Positions 1-10,986 of a stretch of DNA of 64,000 bases are shown here, one piece after another. The notes under the pieces are model-generated. The model was not told where the DNA came from, ran no database searches, and saw nothing but the letters and a program-made list of their open reading frames with translations. The stretch spans positions 13,684,001-13,748,000 of the forward strand of contig NC_063158.1 of assembly GCF_020921035.1 (NCBI RefSeq). Reading direction: 5' to 3'. A program made the position numbers and the translations under genes. This DNA is from Rhodamnia argentea. Lineage: Eukaryota > Streptophyta > Magnoliopsida > Myrtales > Myrtaceae. Every line of letters begins with the position of its first letter. The stretch's first letter is position 1.

Positions 1-403
1 CAAATATATGGGAGTACTTCATCTGAAGAAAATCTGGCATTCTATAGTAAGAGTGCTTGCATGTGCTGTATTGCAATCTGACTGAACTAGCTGCCACGTA
101 GACTGTCATGGCAGCATATCTGCGCCTCAAGCAGGTTCCATGCATAGCAGTATTGAAGGGCTTCACACATTTCTCTTGCAGAGAGTCATTTAACTGAAAA
201 GTCAATTTGCTTGAAGTTCTGTCATCCAATCTGATAGACCAAATCAGCATCCACATGACTTTCTCTCTTAATATGACCGTTCTAGGCATGCTAATGCTGT
301 GCTATGGAATTTGCAAACAGCATCTTATCGTTCATGTGGGCATCTTACTGTTCATGTGGTTTGGACTTGCATCTAATATCGGTTGGGGTTTCCTCTTATG
401 CAG
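1..403 (+). other. Intron / upstream part of the BRCT gene
   Basis: No convincing coding segment is seen here. The stretch ends in a pyrimidine-rich tract and the acceptor TATGCAG at 397-403, directly before the coding exon that starts at 404, so it is most likely intron of the BRCT gene. An open frame at 207-542 is in a different frame and has no recognisable domain. Confidence 0.55.
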
Positions 404-736
404 CAACCAAAACTATTTGACGGGCTTAAGTTCTATTTCATGGGGGATTTCGATACTTCACTCAAAGGACACTTCCAAGGTCTTGTTGTTGCTGCCGGAG
501 GCACTGTGCTTCACAGAAAGCCCATTCCTTGCGATGAGCTAGCCCCCTTACCTGCATCCATTCCTTCAACCTTCATAATATATAGCCTTGAGATGCCAGA
601 AAATTGCAGTCTAAGCAGGGATATGATCATCAAGCGCAGGCTCTCTGGTGCAGAAGCTCTCGCTAGATCAACAGGAGCAAAAGAGGCTAGCAACTCATGG
701 CTTTTGGATTCTATTGCATCCTGCAAGTTAGAATGA
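404..736 (+). CDS. BRCA1/BARD1-type protein, last exon (second BRCT domain), partial gene
   Basis: The exon opens after a CAG acceptor at 401-403 and runs 110 codons to TGA at 734-736. It begins QPKLFDGLKFYFMGDF, continues with LVVAAGGTVLHRKP and ends SNSWLLDSIASCKLE. These match the second BRCT repeat of plant BRCA1/BARD1 homologues, including the conserved Trp of the last helix (W..DSI). BRCA1 and BARD1 form a nuclear RING heterodimer in homologous-recombination repair; tandem BRCT domains bind phosphopeptides. The RING, any PHD-like region and the first BRCT must lie upstream of the window. I cannot decide between BRCA1 and BARD1 from this exon. It is the only gene here outside the tandem array and is not duplicated in the window. 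Confidence 0.8.
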   Translation, partial: QPKLFDGLKFYFMGDFDTSLKGHFQGLVVAAGGTVLHRKPIPCDELAPLPASIPSTFIIYSLEMPENCSLSRDMIIKRRLSGAEALARSTGAKEASNSWLLDSIASCKLE

Positions 737-1000
737 AGAAAATGTTCCTCGTTTGTTATTTAAGGAGCTCTGCCAATCCTCATGGCTCTTTCTTTTCATC
801 ATAAAGGATAAAGTGAATGGATCTGGGCTCTTTTGAATAACTGATTTTCAAAATGAAACTTCCATGTTTTTCGTTATTGATATGATATAGACAAGCACCT
901 TTTTTATCTTTTTATACTCTCTAACTTGGTAAAAAATTGCAATTCCCTTTGGTTATCTAAGCTTCTTGTAAAGTACTGCTCGCTAAACTATGTGAATTTG
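737..1000 (+). other. 3' untranslated region / downstream flank of the BRCT gene
   Basis: AT-rich sequence with no coding signal follows the stop codon. It presumably contains the 3' UTR and poly(A) site. I could not fix the transcript end. Confidence 0.4.
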
Positions 1001-1020
1001 TTTGACCAAAAAAAAAAAAA
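1001..1020 (+). mobile_element. Tail-only LINE insertion (20 bp) with 15-bp target-site duplication
   Basis: The insert is TTTGACC followed by 13 A. It is flanked by AACTATGTGAATTTG (986-1000) and AACTAGGTGAATTTG (1021-1035), a 15-bp direct repeat with one mismatch. The same TTTGACC-poly(A) end closes the RNase H-bearing retroelement fragment near 13188 (minus strand). This is the expected product of target-primed reverse transcription that stopped almost at once. Confidence 0.6.
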
Positions 1021-1149
1021 AACTAGGTGAATTTGCAAAAGCCCTTCTCTTGGGGTATCTCTTAACTTCCTGTAAAGCAATGCTTTCAGCAGGATATCTA
1101 GCCAGTCTGTCAAAGAAGTACAGATTCATGTGGATGGGAAGTTTTCTCC

Positions 1150-1360
1150 GCTGGTTGTAGACGTGGCTGGTTCGTCCGAACTGCCGATTCCGGTTCCTAG
1201 AAAAGTTTCCGGTTTCGAGCTGGTTCCAGTTCCGGTTCGAAACCGCCGGTTCCTAGGCCCAATGGCTCTTTCCCCCCTCCGCCCCTTTTTTTTTTTTTTA
1301 AAAGGGTCGGAACCGGCCTGGAACCGGTGGTTCTGGACCCTTGGTTCCATTTTTCCATGT
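1150..1360. mobile_element. Possible hAT-type non-autonomous element remnant (GGTTCCGG-rich)
   Basis: Dense CCGGTTCC / GGAACCGG motifs on both strands, with a right end reading CCATGTCTAG, resemble the interior and end of the hAT element described at 16092. No matching left end or TSD was found, so it may be truncated. Short open frames on both strands here are composition artefacts. Confidence 0.35.
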
Positions 1361-2604
1361 CTAGTTCGTCGCGACTTGGTTTGCTAGAATTTCTATCTGG
1401 TGTAGTACTACCTCAGGTTAGTACTGATATTTGGCCTGACAAGAGGATTCCCATGCATCCTTATCCCAAACAGAGAAACAGAGAGCCTCTGCTGGTTTAA
1501 TTGCTGGTCTAGTTCTGAAGTGTCTCGGTTGAATAATCAGGATTCAGGATACTTGTCCTCGGGACATTCAGCTTTGCTTCACATCCTTTCTGGGAAAGAG
1601 TTCAACCAGCTAATGCAGGGCAGGACTTCCTCAACCACCTTATTTAAACTCGTTATTTGACTTTGTTCTATGATTTAGGATATATTCTTACTGATTATGT
1701 GATCGATTTGATCATTGAATGTTTGCCTATTTAGCGCTTCCTAAATGCCCCATTTGACTTCAAATTATAAAGCTCCAAAAATCACTATATTATCGGTCAG
1801 TCCTAATTATTCATTTGTAGATAGTCCTAAAGAACTTTTTAACACGTAGTTGTTAATACAGGCCGATAAATTGAAGTTTCGATACATATCTGGCATAAAA
1901 TTTTAGCTAATTAAGGATGACTTTTTTATTAACCTGTAATTATTTTTCTAAAATTTGCTCATTCTATTTTGTATTTTTAAATTTGTAATTCTACCAATTT
2001 TTCAAATGAGTACGAGATATTCTCTCATTGCGGAGTATGAAATGTTGGAAGATGCATTTTATTGCTGAACTCATCGCCATCAATATTTTTAATTTCAATA
2101 GTAGAATGCATATTTGCACAAGCCTATGTTTCTCGTCAAGAAAGTACGCTAAACATCCCTATACTCAAAATTTAGGTGGTTTTTTATATGACATGTGTTT
2201 TAAAAATAGTATCTCTAAGAATCAGAATCATTTACTTACCAAATAGGTATCATAAAATCAGAATCGTTGCTAAACATGTTCTTATATTCCCGCGCATAAA
2301 CCAAAATATAAAAAAAAATGAAAAAAAACCGTGGCATTGAATTTCTGAATTTAATTTCACCGAAATAACACGTGTGTTTGAGATAGTGCCAATAATTATT
2401 GTTTTTCCACATTGCATGAACTAACGATACTGTACAAAATAAGGTGTTTGAATTTCAGAGAGACATATCTCTACGCATTAAATGGCAGTCTAGATTTTAC
2501 ATATTTTTTTGAATCTATACATTTGTTATGATCGATGGTGCATAAAAAGACACCTTCCTTCGAGATTGGATAGGTAGCATGTGTTTTTTGTAATAGCATG
2601 TTCG
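1361..2604. other. Single-copy intergenic DNA left of the tandem array
   Basis: AT-rich sequence with no recognised gene. It is not repeated elsewhere in the window. Homology among units begins near 2605 (GTTGGACAACGA), so this stretch marks the outer boundary of the duplicated block. Confidence 0.5.
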
Positions 2605-3500
2605 GAGTTGGACAACGACGGTCGACTAGCTCAGCTAGTTTGCGACAGGGCTCGCGGTGTTTTGCGGCCAGACACACAGCGGCTAGCTCACGGGGTTATC
2701 ATGGCTGAACGACGATGAGACCGCGGCGATTCACAGTGGGGCTGTCAATCTGCTACGAATAGCAGCCCGCGGTTCGGTGATGGCTCGGCAACTCTTGAGT
2801 TCACGTGATTGATCTACAAAACAAGAGCACGGGTGACGTTGGTGGAGGGTGGCGACTGCTGTGGCTGCAATCGACGACGTCAGATGGAGATGCAGATTGT
2901 GGCGGACAGCGATTTCTCGATGGTGCAGGAGTTGGACCGGCGAGGGTCTCTGTCTATTCGTTGTCCACCGTCGTCACACCTCAATGGCTAGCAGCGCTTG
3001 GTAGGGACGGAGACTCGACCTGTCGGGTTCTTTTTTCTAACTAATTAAGCTTTAATTAAAGGCCTCTTTTCCCTACATTAACATTAACATCAATCTACAT
3101 TAACATTTACATCAATATTAACATCACCTTTATCCCAAGCTAGTTGAGATCAGCGGCCAAAGGCCCCTTTTCCCTACTTGGAGTTTAATGGGCTGAATCA
3201 AGCTCTAGCTAGGCCCTGATAGCCTTATGAATTTCGACAACCACCCCCCCTCGGCTGGTCGAATTCTATTTTGGATTTTGGCCTGGTCTGCGCATTGAGT
3301 TCGGGTTCGTTCTCGTTGCCGATCCGATTAAAATGCAGGAATACATGTATGTATAAATTAAACTAAACGATATGAAAAATGATTTAAATATTTTTGCTAG
3401 GGACTATAGTTAGTCCCTAATTTTTTATGCAATAAACGACTAAAAGAATTGCCAAAACTTAAAGTGTTAACATTTAGGAACATAGAGCAATTCCCGACAT
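2605..3500. repeat. GC-rich repeat module, copy 1 (internally deleted, LTR-like end)
   Basis: Sequence from GTTGGACAACGAC through CGGCTGAACGACGA-like and ATGGACCGGCGAGG-like motifs recurs at 24765, 40620 and 58622. Copy 1 lacks roughly 500 bp that the others have between the CTGTCGGGT motif (about 3027) and TTCTTTTTTCTAACTAATTAAG. The right end AGTGTTAACATTT corresponds to GGTGTCAACATTT in other copies, which resembles a plant LTR terminus (TGTTGACACC on the other strand). No second LTR, tRNA-primed site or gag-pol coding region is seen, so a solo LTR or LTR fragment is only a suggestion. Open frames inside it show no known domain. Confidence 0.45.
3077..3158 (+). mobile_element. SINE-like fragment with a 19-bp flanking duplication
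   Basis: An 82-bp insert absent from the other three modules is bracketed by AAAGGCCTCTTTTCCCTAC (3058-3076) and AAAGGCCCCTTTTCCCTAC (3159-3177). It contains TTTATCCCAAGCTAGTTGAG, close to the diagnostic tail motif of Au-type plant SINEs (from general knowledge). The rest is a repeated ATTAACATCAAT-like tract. It is truncated and has no visible Pol III boxes. Confidence 0.45.
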
Positions 3501-3596
3501 CCTAGTATTTCGTGCAACAATTCAGCAACAGAGAGCCTTTCCTAGTCAAGCTGCACAAACCAAGATTTCCTTTTGAATCAAATTTCCAATAGCTAA

Positions 3597-4173
3597 GGGT
3601 CTGTTTGGTAATTGGAAACATTTTTGATTCTGTGTTTTTCTATTCTTTTGTTCCCGGAATAGAAAAAAAAAACATAAACACCCGTTTGTGTACGTGCTGA
3701 TAGAGGAAAAGCAGGTCGTGACAGTACATTCATTGATTTTTTGTTCCCGGGAACCAAAATAAGAAGTAAAAGAAAGTAACTTCTTTGCTCCCGGAACAAA
3801 AAAGCAAAATAATGTCATTTTAGAAAAACAAGCTCAATATAACTTAATGCTCGTCTTTACAATCACAAGTCCATCGCCGGTTATTGTCGGTCACCGATCG
3901 CCATTGCCACCCACGGTGAACGCCGTTGTAGCTTGCCGGTCCTCGCCGCCTCCACAGGTTTTTTTTATAATTAAATATAAAAAGTTGAGAATATAAATTT
4001 TTAGGGTCGTACCAAACACATTTTTGTTCCTTTTCTATTTTGGGAATAAAAATGTTATGCGCTTACCAAACACGTTCTTCTGCTCAGAAACAGTTCCCCA
4101 TGACAAAAACGAAAAAAAGATCATTTCTACTTAGAAATTATTTCCCGGAACGGAAACATTACCACACAAACCC
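3597..4173. mobile_element. Tourist-like (PIF/Harbinger) MITE, copy 1
   Basis: The termini are GGGTCTGTTTGGTAAT and, inverted, GGGTTTGTGTGGTAAT (14/16 matches). TAA flanks both ends (3594-3596 and 4174-4176). GGGYYTGTTTGG termini with 3-bp TWA duplications are the signature of Tourist/PIF-Harbinger elements. The uninserted form GCTAATTGATTG is preserved at about 9853 and 47656. The interior is AT-rich with repeated 'gttcccgg' motifs and no transposase. Confidence 0.75.
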
Positions 4174-4519
4174 TAATTGATAGCAATTCGTGCTAGAAAC
4201 CATAAAAAAAGAAAAAAAAGAAGCAGCAACAGCAAGCCAATTTATTTCGGATTCATTTTATTATACTACAAGACCGGAACAAAGTTTTAGTAAACTTACA
4301 GTACTCGAGAATGTGCATGCACATTACGGGTCTTATGCTAGCTTAAAACATGCACAGATGCGGATGGTGAAAGATAACAACCATCATCTTTAAGGAAAGA
4401 TCTTCAGTTATGCATTTTACCCGCACGTTTGCGTTTGCATAAGCAATACTGAATGTAAAGCGACGAGAGAAGAGACAAGCTCTAATAAAATTTATGCTAT
4501 CGAGTATAGACCTGTTGTT
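4174..4519 (-). other. 3' flank / 3' UTR of RLK1
   Basis: This stretch lies between the MITE and the RLK1 stop codon and is conserved in all four units (for example CAATAATGTGCGTGCACATTAC-like and ATCATCTTTAAGGAAAGATC motifs). It probably includes the RLK 3' UTR. Diverged copies without an adjoining RLK occur at 9765, 47531 and 48640. Confidence 0.45.
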
Positions 4520-7500
4520 TCATTGTTGTCGGTGTTTACCCCGTGCAAAGACTTTCTCTCTGATCTTTTGCAGCTGATTTGCAGCTCCGCTGATGCTCAT
4601 CCGCCGTCCGGGCACTTCATCGGAGCAAACGACTCCAATTTTGTATACTGTAACCAAGCACTCTTGAAATATGCTGTCGCTTTCGGAGAGCCAATGATGA
4701 GGACCGTTGAGGCTTGAATGATTCTCTCTTCCTTGGAGCAGAATGTGATCCGTAATTTCCAGCACTCGTTCGTGCAAAGCTTCTGCCACAAAGCTATGAA
4801 GAGTCAAATCATCTCTGAAGGTGTCATCGGTGGGACTCAATCCCGTGAACATCTCCAATAAGAGGATGCCGTAATCGTAGACGTCGCCTTCTCTTGACAC
4901 CTTGCATCCCATTGCACATTCTGCCACAAATGTAGATCATAGTGCAGGTGAACTTTTGGAGTGCGGATCATTAAAGCAGAGTGTAATGGGCGTAAGAGTT
5001 ATCATGCGGCTACCAAACTCACAAAAAGTCTCATCGACATCTTTTACCTAAATAAACTTTCTTGCTTTGAAAGAGAGATTACCTGGTGGAGCATAACCGA
5101 TTGTTCCTCTTATGCCCACCGAGCTCGTTTGATTAGCCACGGTATCAGAGGATGATCCAGGGAGGAACTTTGCCAATCCAAAGTCACCAACATGGGCGAC
5201 CATCTCAGCATCTAAGAGGATATTGCTCGGCTTTAGATCACAATGTACGATGGGGATGTGGCACTGGTGATGAAGATAATCCGGCTGCGAGGCGACATCA
5301 ATAGCAATGTTTATCCTTTGAAAGAAATTCAATGTCCGGGTAGGCTCATTCCTGTGAGATGGTGTTGGGTTTGGGTGTAGCCACCTTTCGAGGCTTCCAT
5401 TTTCCATGTACTCATAAACTAAGGCCTTAAAATCATTTTGCTGATGATCAATACCCGAGCAAACCGTCAATATCTTTAGAAGATTTCGATGTCTCACGTT
5501 CCTTAATGCCTCGCACTCCGCCAAGAAGCTCTTCAGAGCACCACAATGCACTAAATGAAGTACCTTCACCGCAACGGTCGTACCATTTTCCTTAAGTGTC
5601 CCCTTGTAAACAGAGCCAAAGTTTCCAACACCGATCAAATTCATTGAAGAAAAATCATCGGTTGCTTTTAAGAGTGCTCGATAAGATATGTTTGGACATG
5701 AATCATCCATGGAAGTTGAAATCGGTTCTTTTACTTTCTTCTTCAACCAACGAAGATATAGAAAAACCAGAACAAGAGCTATTCCAAGAATGACAAAAGT
5801 AGCACAAGCCGACGATACCAATATATGGATCTTTCTTCTCTTGGAGCGTTTGGAGATGCACTTGGGGAGGTGAAATGCTGGCACTCCCCCACAAAGCTCA
5901 TCGTTCCCAATAATAGAAGTCGCGGTAGCATTCTTAAAGACTCCTTCACGCGGTAGCATGCCTTCAAAGCTATTGTAAGACAAATTCAAAAGTTTCAAGG
6001 ACTGAAATAATGCTAAAAATTCCGGAATCTGACCCATTAAATTGTTGCGTGAAAGATCCAGCTCTTCAATACCTCCTAACGATTTGATCGATTGAGGAAT
6101 GGACCCACGGAAAAAGTTTCCCCCCAACCTCAGCGTGGTCAATCCAGTACAATCCCCTAAACTACTTGGGATTTCACCTGCCAACATGTTGTCGGAGATG
6201 TCTAACTTCGTCGTAGTCTTCAAGTTCCCTACTTCCATGGGTAGAGCCCCACTCAGATGGTTCCAAGACAAGTCCAAAAGGATTGTTATCGGGGAAAGAC
6301 CTATGAGCTTTGGGGGTATGGTACCGCTGAGATTATTATTAGAAAGATCAAGCCACTGTAGAGATTGACACTTTGACGGATGTGAAGGAATTTCCCCATG
6401 AAAGTTGTTCGAACCGAGACTTAGTTTGATCAACTTGGTTAGATTTCCTAAAGAAGTTGGGATCGTCCCTCCCAGGTTGTTATCGCTTAACCGCAATTCC
6501 CCTAGATTTTGCGGTTTCCCGAAATTGGAGGGGACCTCGCCCGAAAATTTGTTGGCATACATATGTAACCGGTTCAGGTTGACTAGACTTCCAATCTCTC
6601 CAGGAATCTCACCAAACATACCGTTCTTACCCACGTCGAACACCGTGAGAGCGCGCGAGAAATTACCTATGCATTTGGGCGGTGCCCCGCCGAGTCCGTT
6701 CGAACCAATTGCGAAGAGCTCTAGTCCGGTGGAGTTTGTCAATGAGCATACGAAGCTCAAGTCTTCAGAATTCCCACTTCCCACTGGTTATCGGTAGAAT
6801 TCAAAACGCCTAAGCCAAGGCATTTTTCCAAAAGAGGGCACTTTCCCCGAAAGCTTGTTCGTTCCGGATTGAATAACCTCTAGCTTTGTCCAATTGGACA
6901 CCGAGGGAGGAATCGGTCCCTCAAGTTGGTTCATGGCAATGCTGAAATATTGAAGATTTGGGAGCGTCAAGCCTAAGCCTGCGGGAAGACTCCCTTGTAT
7001 CTGGTTGTTTAAAACGTCGAACACGGTCAGAGAGGAGAGATTGAGCAATGAAGACGGAATTGTACCGGAGAATTTGTTTCCACGGGCAGTGATGTGATTT
7101 AAACTTGTCGGGCGGCCTAGATCTTTGGGAATGCTCCCTCCCAAGTTATTTTCCGTGAGTTCAAGAACCTGCGGTGAAGATAAGTTCCCAAAGGAGGAAG
7201 GCACATTCCCGGAGAGTGCATTTTTATAAAAGGACAAAACTCGTAGCTTCGATAATGAACCGGGTTCTGTGGGAATTACTCCGATTAGTTGGCTGAATGC
7301 AATGCGGAGGACTTCGAGCTTTGAGCAAGCCGACAAGTTTCTGGGAATTTCGCTGGCTAGTGAATTGTTGTCTAGCCGTAGAAAACGCGGGCGGCGCAAC
7401 CGCCCAACTTGCGGAGGGATTTCTCGAACGAGACTATTATTCCGGAGATCAATTACACTCAAGAAGCTTAGGTTTCCGATGTGAGGAGAGATGGGCCCCG

Positions 7501-7777
7501 AGAGTCCTAGCGATGTCAAGTTCGGGACCGTGACCCTCGGGTGCCTCGGACCGCATGTGACACCGTACCAATGGCAAAACCCGATGGTGTCATTCCATGA
7601 AGCAAGCCCTCTGTAAGGGTCTTTGACCGCGGCCTTAAATGCGAGCAGCGCGAGCATGTCGGTTTCATTTGTGGCGGAGGAGGCTTGGACAAAGCACAGT
7701 GCAAGAGCGAGAGACGAGAGAAGGAAGCGGCAAGCCGGTGCCAGATACTGCGCAAACCTGAAGTGCACAAGCTCCAT
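4520..7777 (-). pseudogene. RLK1: subfamily XII LRR receptor kinase with an in-frame stop in the ectodomain
   Basis: Exon 1 is 5083-7777 and exon 2 is 4520-4920, separated by a GT-AG intron (donor at 5082-5081, acceptor CAG at 4923-4921) that splits the Glu codon of APPE. The ATG at 7777 precedes a hydrophobic signal peptide, an LRRNT_2 cap ([14 protein letters not shown]...), about 20 LRRs, a transmembrane helix after RRKIHILV, and a kinase with GVGNFGSVYKG, VAVKVL, HCDLKPSNILL and DFGLAK. HCD instead of HRD marks a non-RD kinase, as in Xa21, EFR and FLS2. Codon 330 is TAA (6788-6790). A one-base gain and a one-base loss flank it, so the frame is otherwise kept to the end. The normal stop is also lost: GGT TAA became GGT AAA, adding KHRQQ. 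Translation would give a secreted 329-aa LRR fragment. Likely a pseudogene. Confidence 0.85.
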
Positions 7778-9764
7778 AGCTCGAGCAGAAGTTGGTAGAA
7801 ATGAAAGGAGGGAGGGAGCTTAAGACTTAAGAGGAAACTGTGAAGGGCCTTTGTGGTTTTTCATTTTCCGATGTTGGTTTTCTCCTGCATCCAAGTTGCA
7901 CTACTTTCTCGTCCGAAGAGTCCCAACTCCCAAGCAAAACGAATCTTGACTCGGGTCGTGATTGGGAAGTGAGTGAAGCCGGCCTTACCCAATAATTCAC
8001 TCTCATCTCTTTCCATCCGCATTGGAAAAGACTTTTGACAGGCTATGTACCTAATATTTTCTTTTAGAAAAAGTCTTGCCTGATCGCACATGGCACTAAC
8101 CGTGTTATCAACTTTTTTTCACAATTTCCTTTTCCTTTTTGTTATTTGCCAACCACAAGTTTGTGGCTCGCATAATGGATGATTAGGCTAGAAAGCCTCT
8201 TTCTCGCAAGTAGACCCGGCAGACCTAGTCGCTGCCATGCTTTCCATCCACGTTGGAAAGGACTTTTGACAAGCTAGCTACGTATGCATCCAGAGTCACC
8301 GGATGGATGACGTTGATGCATGCATGTATCTCTATATCCGGGTGCCGACAGGACAATCCAATCTCAGCTGTCATGTCCCATAATTTATCAACACTCGTAT
8401 GATCCCATGAAAACTCCTCCGTCCTCCATTTTGCACATTTCATTTTCCCCTTTTCTCCATATTTTTTTGTAGTTTTTGAATTTTGGAAAGAACGCTGGTC
8501 CTATTTCATATTTTCTTAAAACTTTTTCTCTGTCTGCCACATGGAATGCCACATTGGATACCACCGCAAGACTCCCCAACAGCTTCAAAGCCTCGCCGAC
8601 GTGTTCGTTTAGATTTTAACGGAACAAAACAATGAAAAATAAATAATTCAAGGACCAAATTGGCCGAAAGACGAATTCGGGGTTGTCGATGCACAAATTG
8701 AGGCCTTCATATTTGCAAAATTGATATAAGTAGTAAGCCTCCGAAAGAGTAGTGCTGGAGAATTCGCACTTACACCCTTAGAAAAATCCAATACATAGAA
8801 GTTACATTATTGAGATGTGGGACTGATTATACTAAGGCATATTTAGACAACACTTGCTATGCATATCGAGATCCTTTTAATTGCTGCATACCGGAAGGCT
8901 CGACTTCAAATCTATACATCCTTATCATCCCGTTAAAATATATCTCAAGTTTGAGTCGTTGAACGTGATCTAACTTTTGATTATTTTTTTCTATGGGATA
9001 AATATGAATATTCTAAAGATTTATTTCTATATTATCCTTGATTGATGTTTCCCAGTCAAAGTCCGATCATGTATTGGAGTCGCCGATGCAATAAAAGGAA
9101 AAGGGCAAGTCCAAACTTGGACTTGCTGACCGAATAAGTCTCCCACCCACGTGAAAGCTCGGTTTCATGTATGCTTTCCCTTAATTTAGGTGTCCTTTAT
9201 GTTAGGTATGCTTTCTCTTAATTTAGGTGTCTTTTATATTAGGTATGCTCTTTCTTAATTTAGTTATCATTTATCTCAACTTGAATTTCGATTAATGCTG
9301 AACTTCATCCGTGATCTCTTTTTCCGGATAGAACCATAAATTCTAACATTGGGTGCGTGTTTCTGCACCATAATGCATACCCCCCGAAAATCGATTTGGT
9401 ATTCTTTTCTTGAGATATTTTCTAAATACTAAGACAGATTGGGAGCCCACCAATCCGCCATCGGCTCTTATACCATTTGTTGAGAGCGCGCAACTGAAGC
9501 TTTATCAAGAAAGATCGTCAAGAGGGAGTCCAAATTCGAGCCTGTTTATATCAAGTTGGATTTACTTTCACTCAAAAGCTTAAGCCAATGAATTATCGAA
9601 TAACTTGAATATATTAATTGCTCAACACCATATTATTTCTCCCATGTAAGACTTCTCTAATATAACTCATATGTGTACCTTAATATACCCGCCATAGTAA
9701 CAATATTGCCCTTATCTGAATGAACTTATAGCTCTAGGATCGGAGAGCAGTCCCTGATATCCAT
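7778..9764 (-). promoter_or_regulatory. RLK1 5' leader and upstream region
   Basis: A pyrimidine-rich leader directly before the ATG (read on the minus strand: CTCCCTCCCTCCTTTCATTT then CTACCAACTTCTGCTCGAGC) is nearly identical in all four copies. Farther out, the motif TTTCCATCC-CGTTGGAAARGACTTTTGACARGC occurs twice (about 8013 and 8239), and an RY-like CATGCATG lies near 8317. No clear TATA box was identified. The distal part (8700-9700) has no recognised gene. Phrases such as CTCTTATACCATTTGTTGA (9469) and CTCAAAAGCTTAAGCCAATG (9571) look like decayed retroelement sequence. Confidence 0.45.
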
Positions 9765-10131
9765 TTATTTTGCTCTAGAATTAAGCGGCGGTAAGCCACT
9801 ATTCCTAGTCAAGCTGCAGAATCCAAGCTGTCCTTTGAATCTGACTCCCAACGGCTAATTGATTGGAATTCGTCTTAAGGACCATCATACAAGTAATATG
9901 ACAAAAGGCAGCAAGGTAATTTGATTTGGATTTATTTTAAAACACTATATATAACACCAAAACAAAGGGCTTAGTAAATCGACAGTGCTCAAGAATGTGT
10001 GCGCATCGCGAGCCTTATGCTTAATTCGAAATATGTACGTAATCGGATGGCAAATGCTAATCAACTATCATCTTTAAACAAAGATCTTCAGTTATATATA
10101 TATTTTACATGTACATTTGCCTTTGTGCGGT

Positions 10132-10132
<1 letters not shown>
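9765..10132 (-). other. Ghost RLK 3' flank without an RLK (unit 1)
   Basis: This segment is a diverged copy of the RLK 3' flank, aligning with 3500-4430: TTCCTAGTCAAGCTGCA, CTAATTGATTGGAATTCG, GCACCAAAACAAAG-like, TCAAGAATGTGTGCGCATC and CATCTTTAAACAAAGATC. It keeps the site without the Tourist MITE. No RLK coding exon follows on its right; a spacer with a microsatellite starts instead. I infer that a further RLK once lay here and its coding region was deleted. Confidence 0.55.

Positions 10133-10186
<54 letters not shown>
10133..10186. repeat. (AG)27 microsatellite
   Basis: A perfect 54-bp AG repeat follows GTGCGGTT and precedes TAATTTGGTCAAAAG. The homologous positions in unit 3 (about 47925 and 49048) carry only a few AG units, so the tract expanded in unit 1. 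Confidence 0.95.
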
Positions 10187-10188
<2 letters not shown>

Positions 10189-10309
10189 ATTTGGTCAAAA
10201 GATGTGCTTTAACTAAAATTGGTGTGGAAATAACGTCACCCTCGTGGTTATTTACTAAAATAAGATATATGATTTTAATTGTTTCATTAAAACATCTTAT
10301 TGTTGTGAG

Positions 10310-10605
10310 TTTTGGGCTGGCTCGCGCTTTTCTACTCGCATTATGACTTTAATACTCCTTTTTGTATATGTTTTGACCATCCTATCATTTATATGGCCCA
10401 TCACTTCTGGTACAACTTTATATACTTCCTTTTTATTTATTATTTTGTCAACTCTTTTGTTTTCTTTCTTCTTTTTCCCCTTACGGGTCCCACTTTCCTC
10501 CTTTTTCTTCTTCCTCCTTTTTCCACGCCTCCCACTTCCTCTTTTTTTTCTTCTTCCAAAAACCCCGATGTTTCCTATTTATAATCTATTATGGCAATGG
10601 AATCG
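10310..10605 (+). repeat. Left arm of an inverted repeat around the TGA-gene remnant
   Basis: This T-rich arm (GGCTCGCGCTTTTCTACTC ... GGCCCATCACTTCTGGTAC ... TTATTTATTATTTTGTCAAC ... AAAAACCCCGATGT) is an inverted copy of about 11620-11905. The two arms bracket the TGA-like exons. Unit 3 has only the right-arm sequence, so the left arm arose by a local inverted duplication in unit 1. Open frames in it are low-complexity. Confidence 0.65.
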
Positions 10606-10986
10606 CTAGCGTGACAGTTTGATAAGACTTGTCGGTTATTTCGATCACAAGATCTCTCAATCAAGCTTTATGCAAAACACGCGGTGATGGTGTGTGAATT
10701 TATTGTTGAAATTGCATTGTTCCCGACAGTAATGTTAGGAAAGTATTTCCTTATGACAATCCCATCGTTCTCCCATATCTCTGTCCTCTATTTTGATTAA
10801 TGACATGTTCATCCTTATCCATCCTTTCCATGATGCCCTTTTCATACGATTTTATTCTTGAAGTCAGAAATCACATGGAAATTTTTTCCGCTAACAAAGG
10901 CGGCTCGAATCACTATGGTTGCAGTCATTGGTCATAAGGGGATCCCCACTGGAAACGTTAATTTTAATCAAAACTATTAATTACAA

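Noticed and set aside
1130-1387. 85-aa frame near the BRCT gene
   Set aside because: Falls in GGTTCC-rich transposon-like DNA; no start context or domain.
10312-10609. Overlapping T-rich open frames (88-90 aa)
   Set aside because: Phe/Leu-rich translation of a pyrimidine tract that is an inverted copy of intron-like DNA; no domain.
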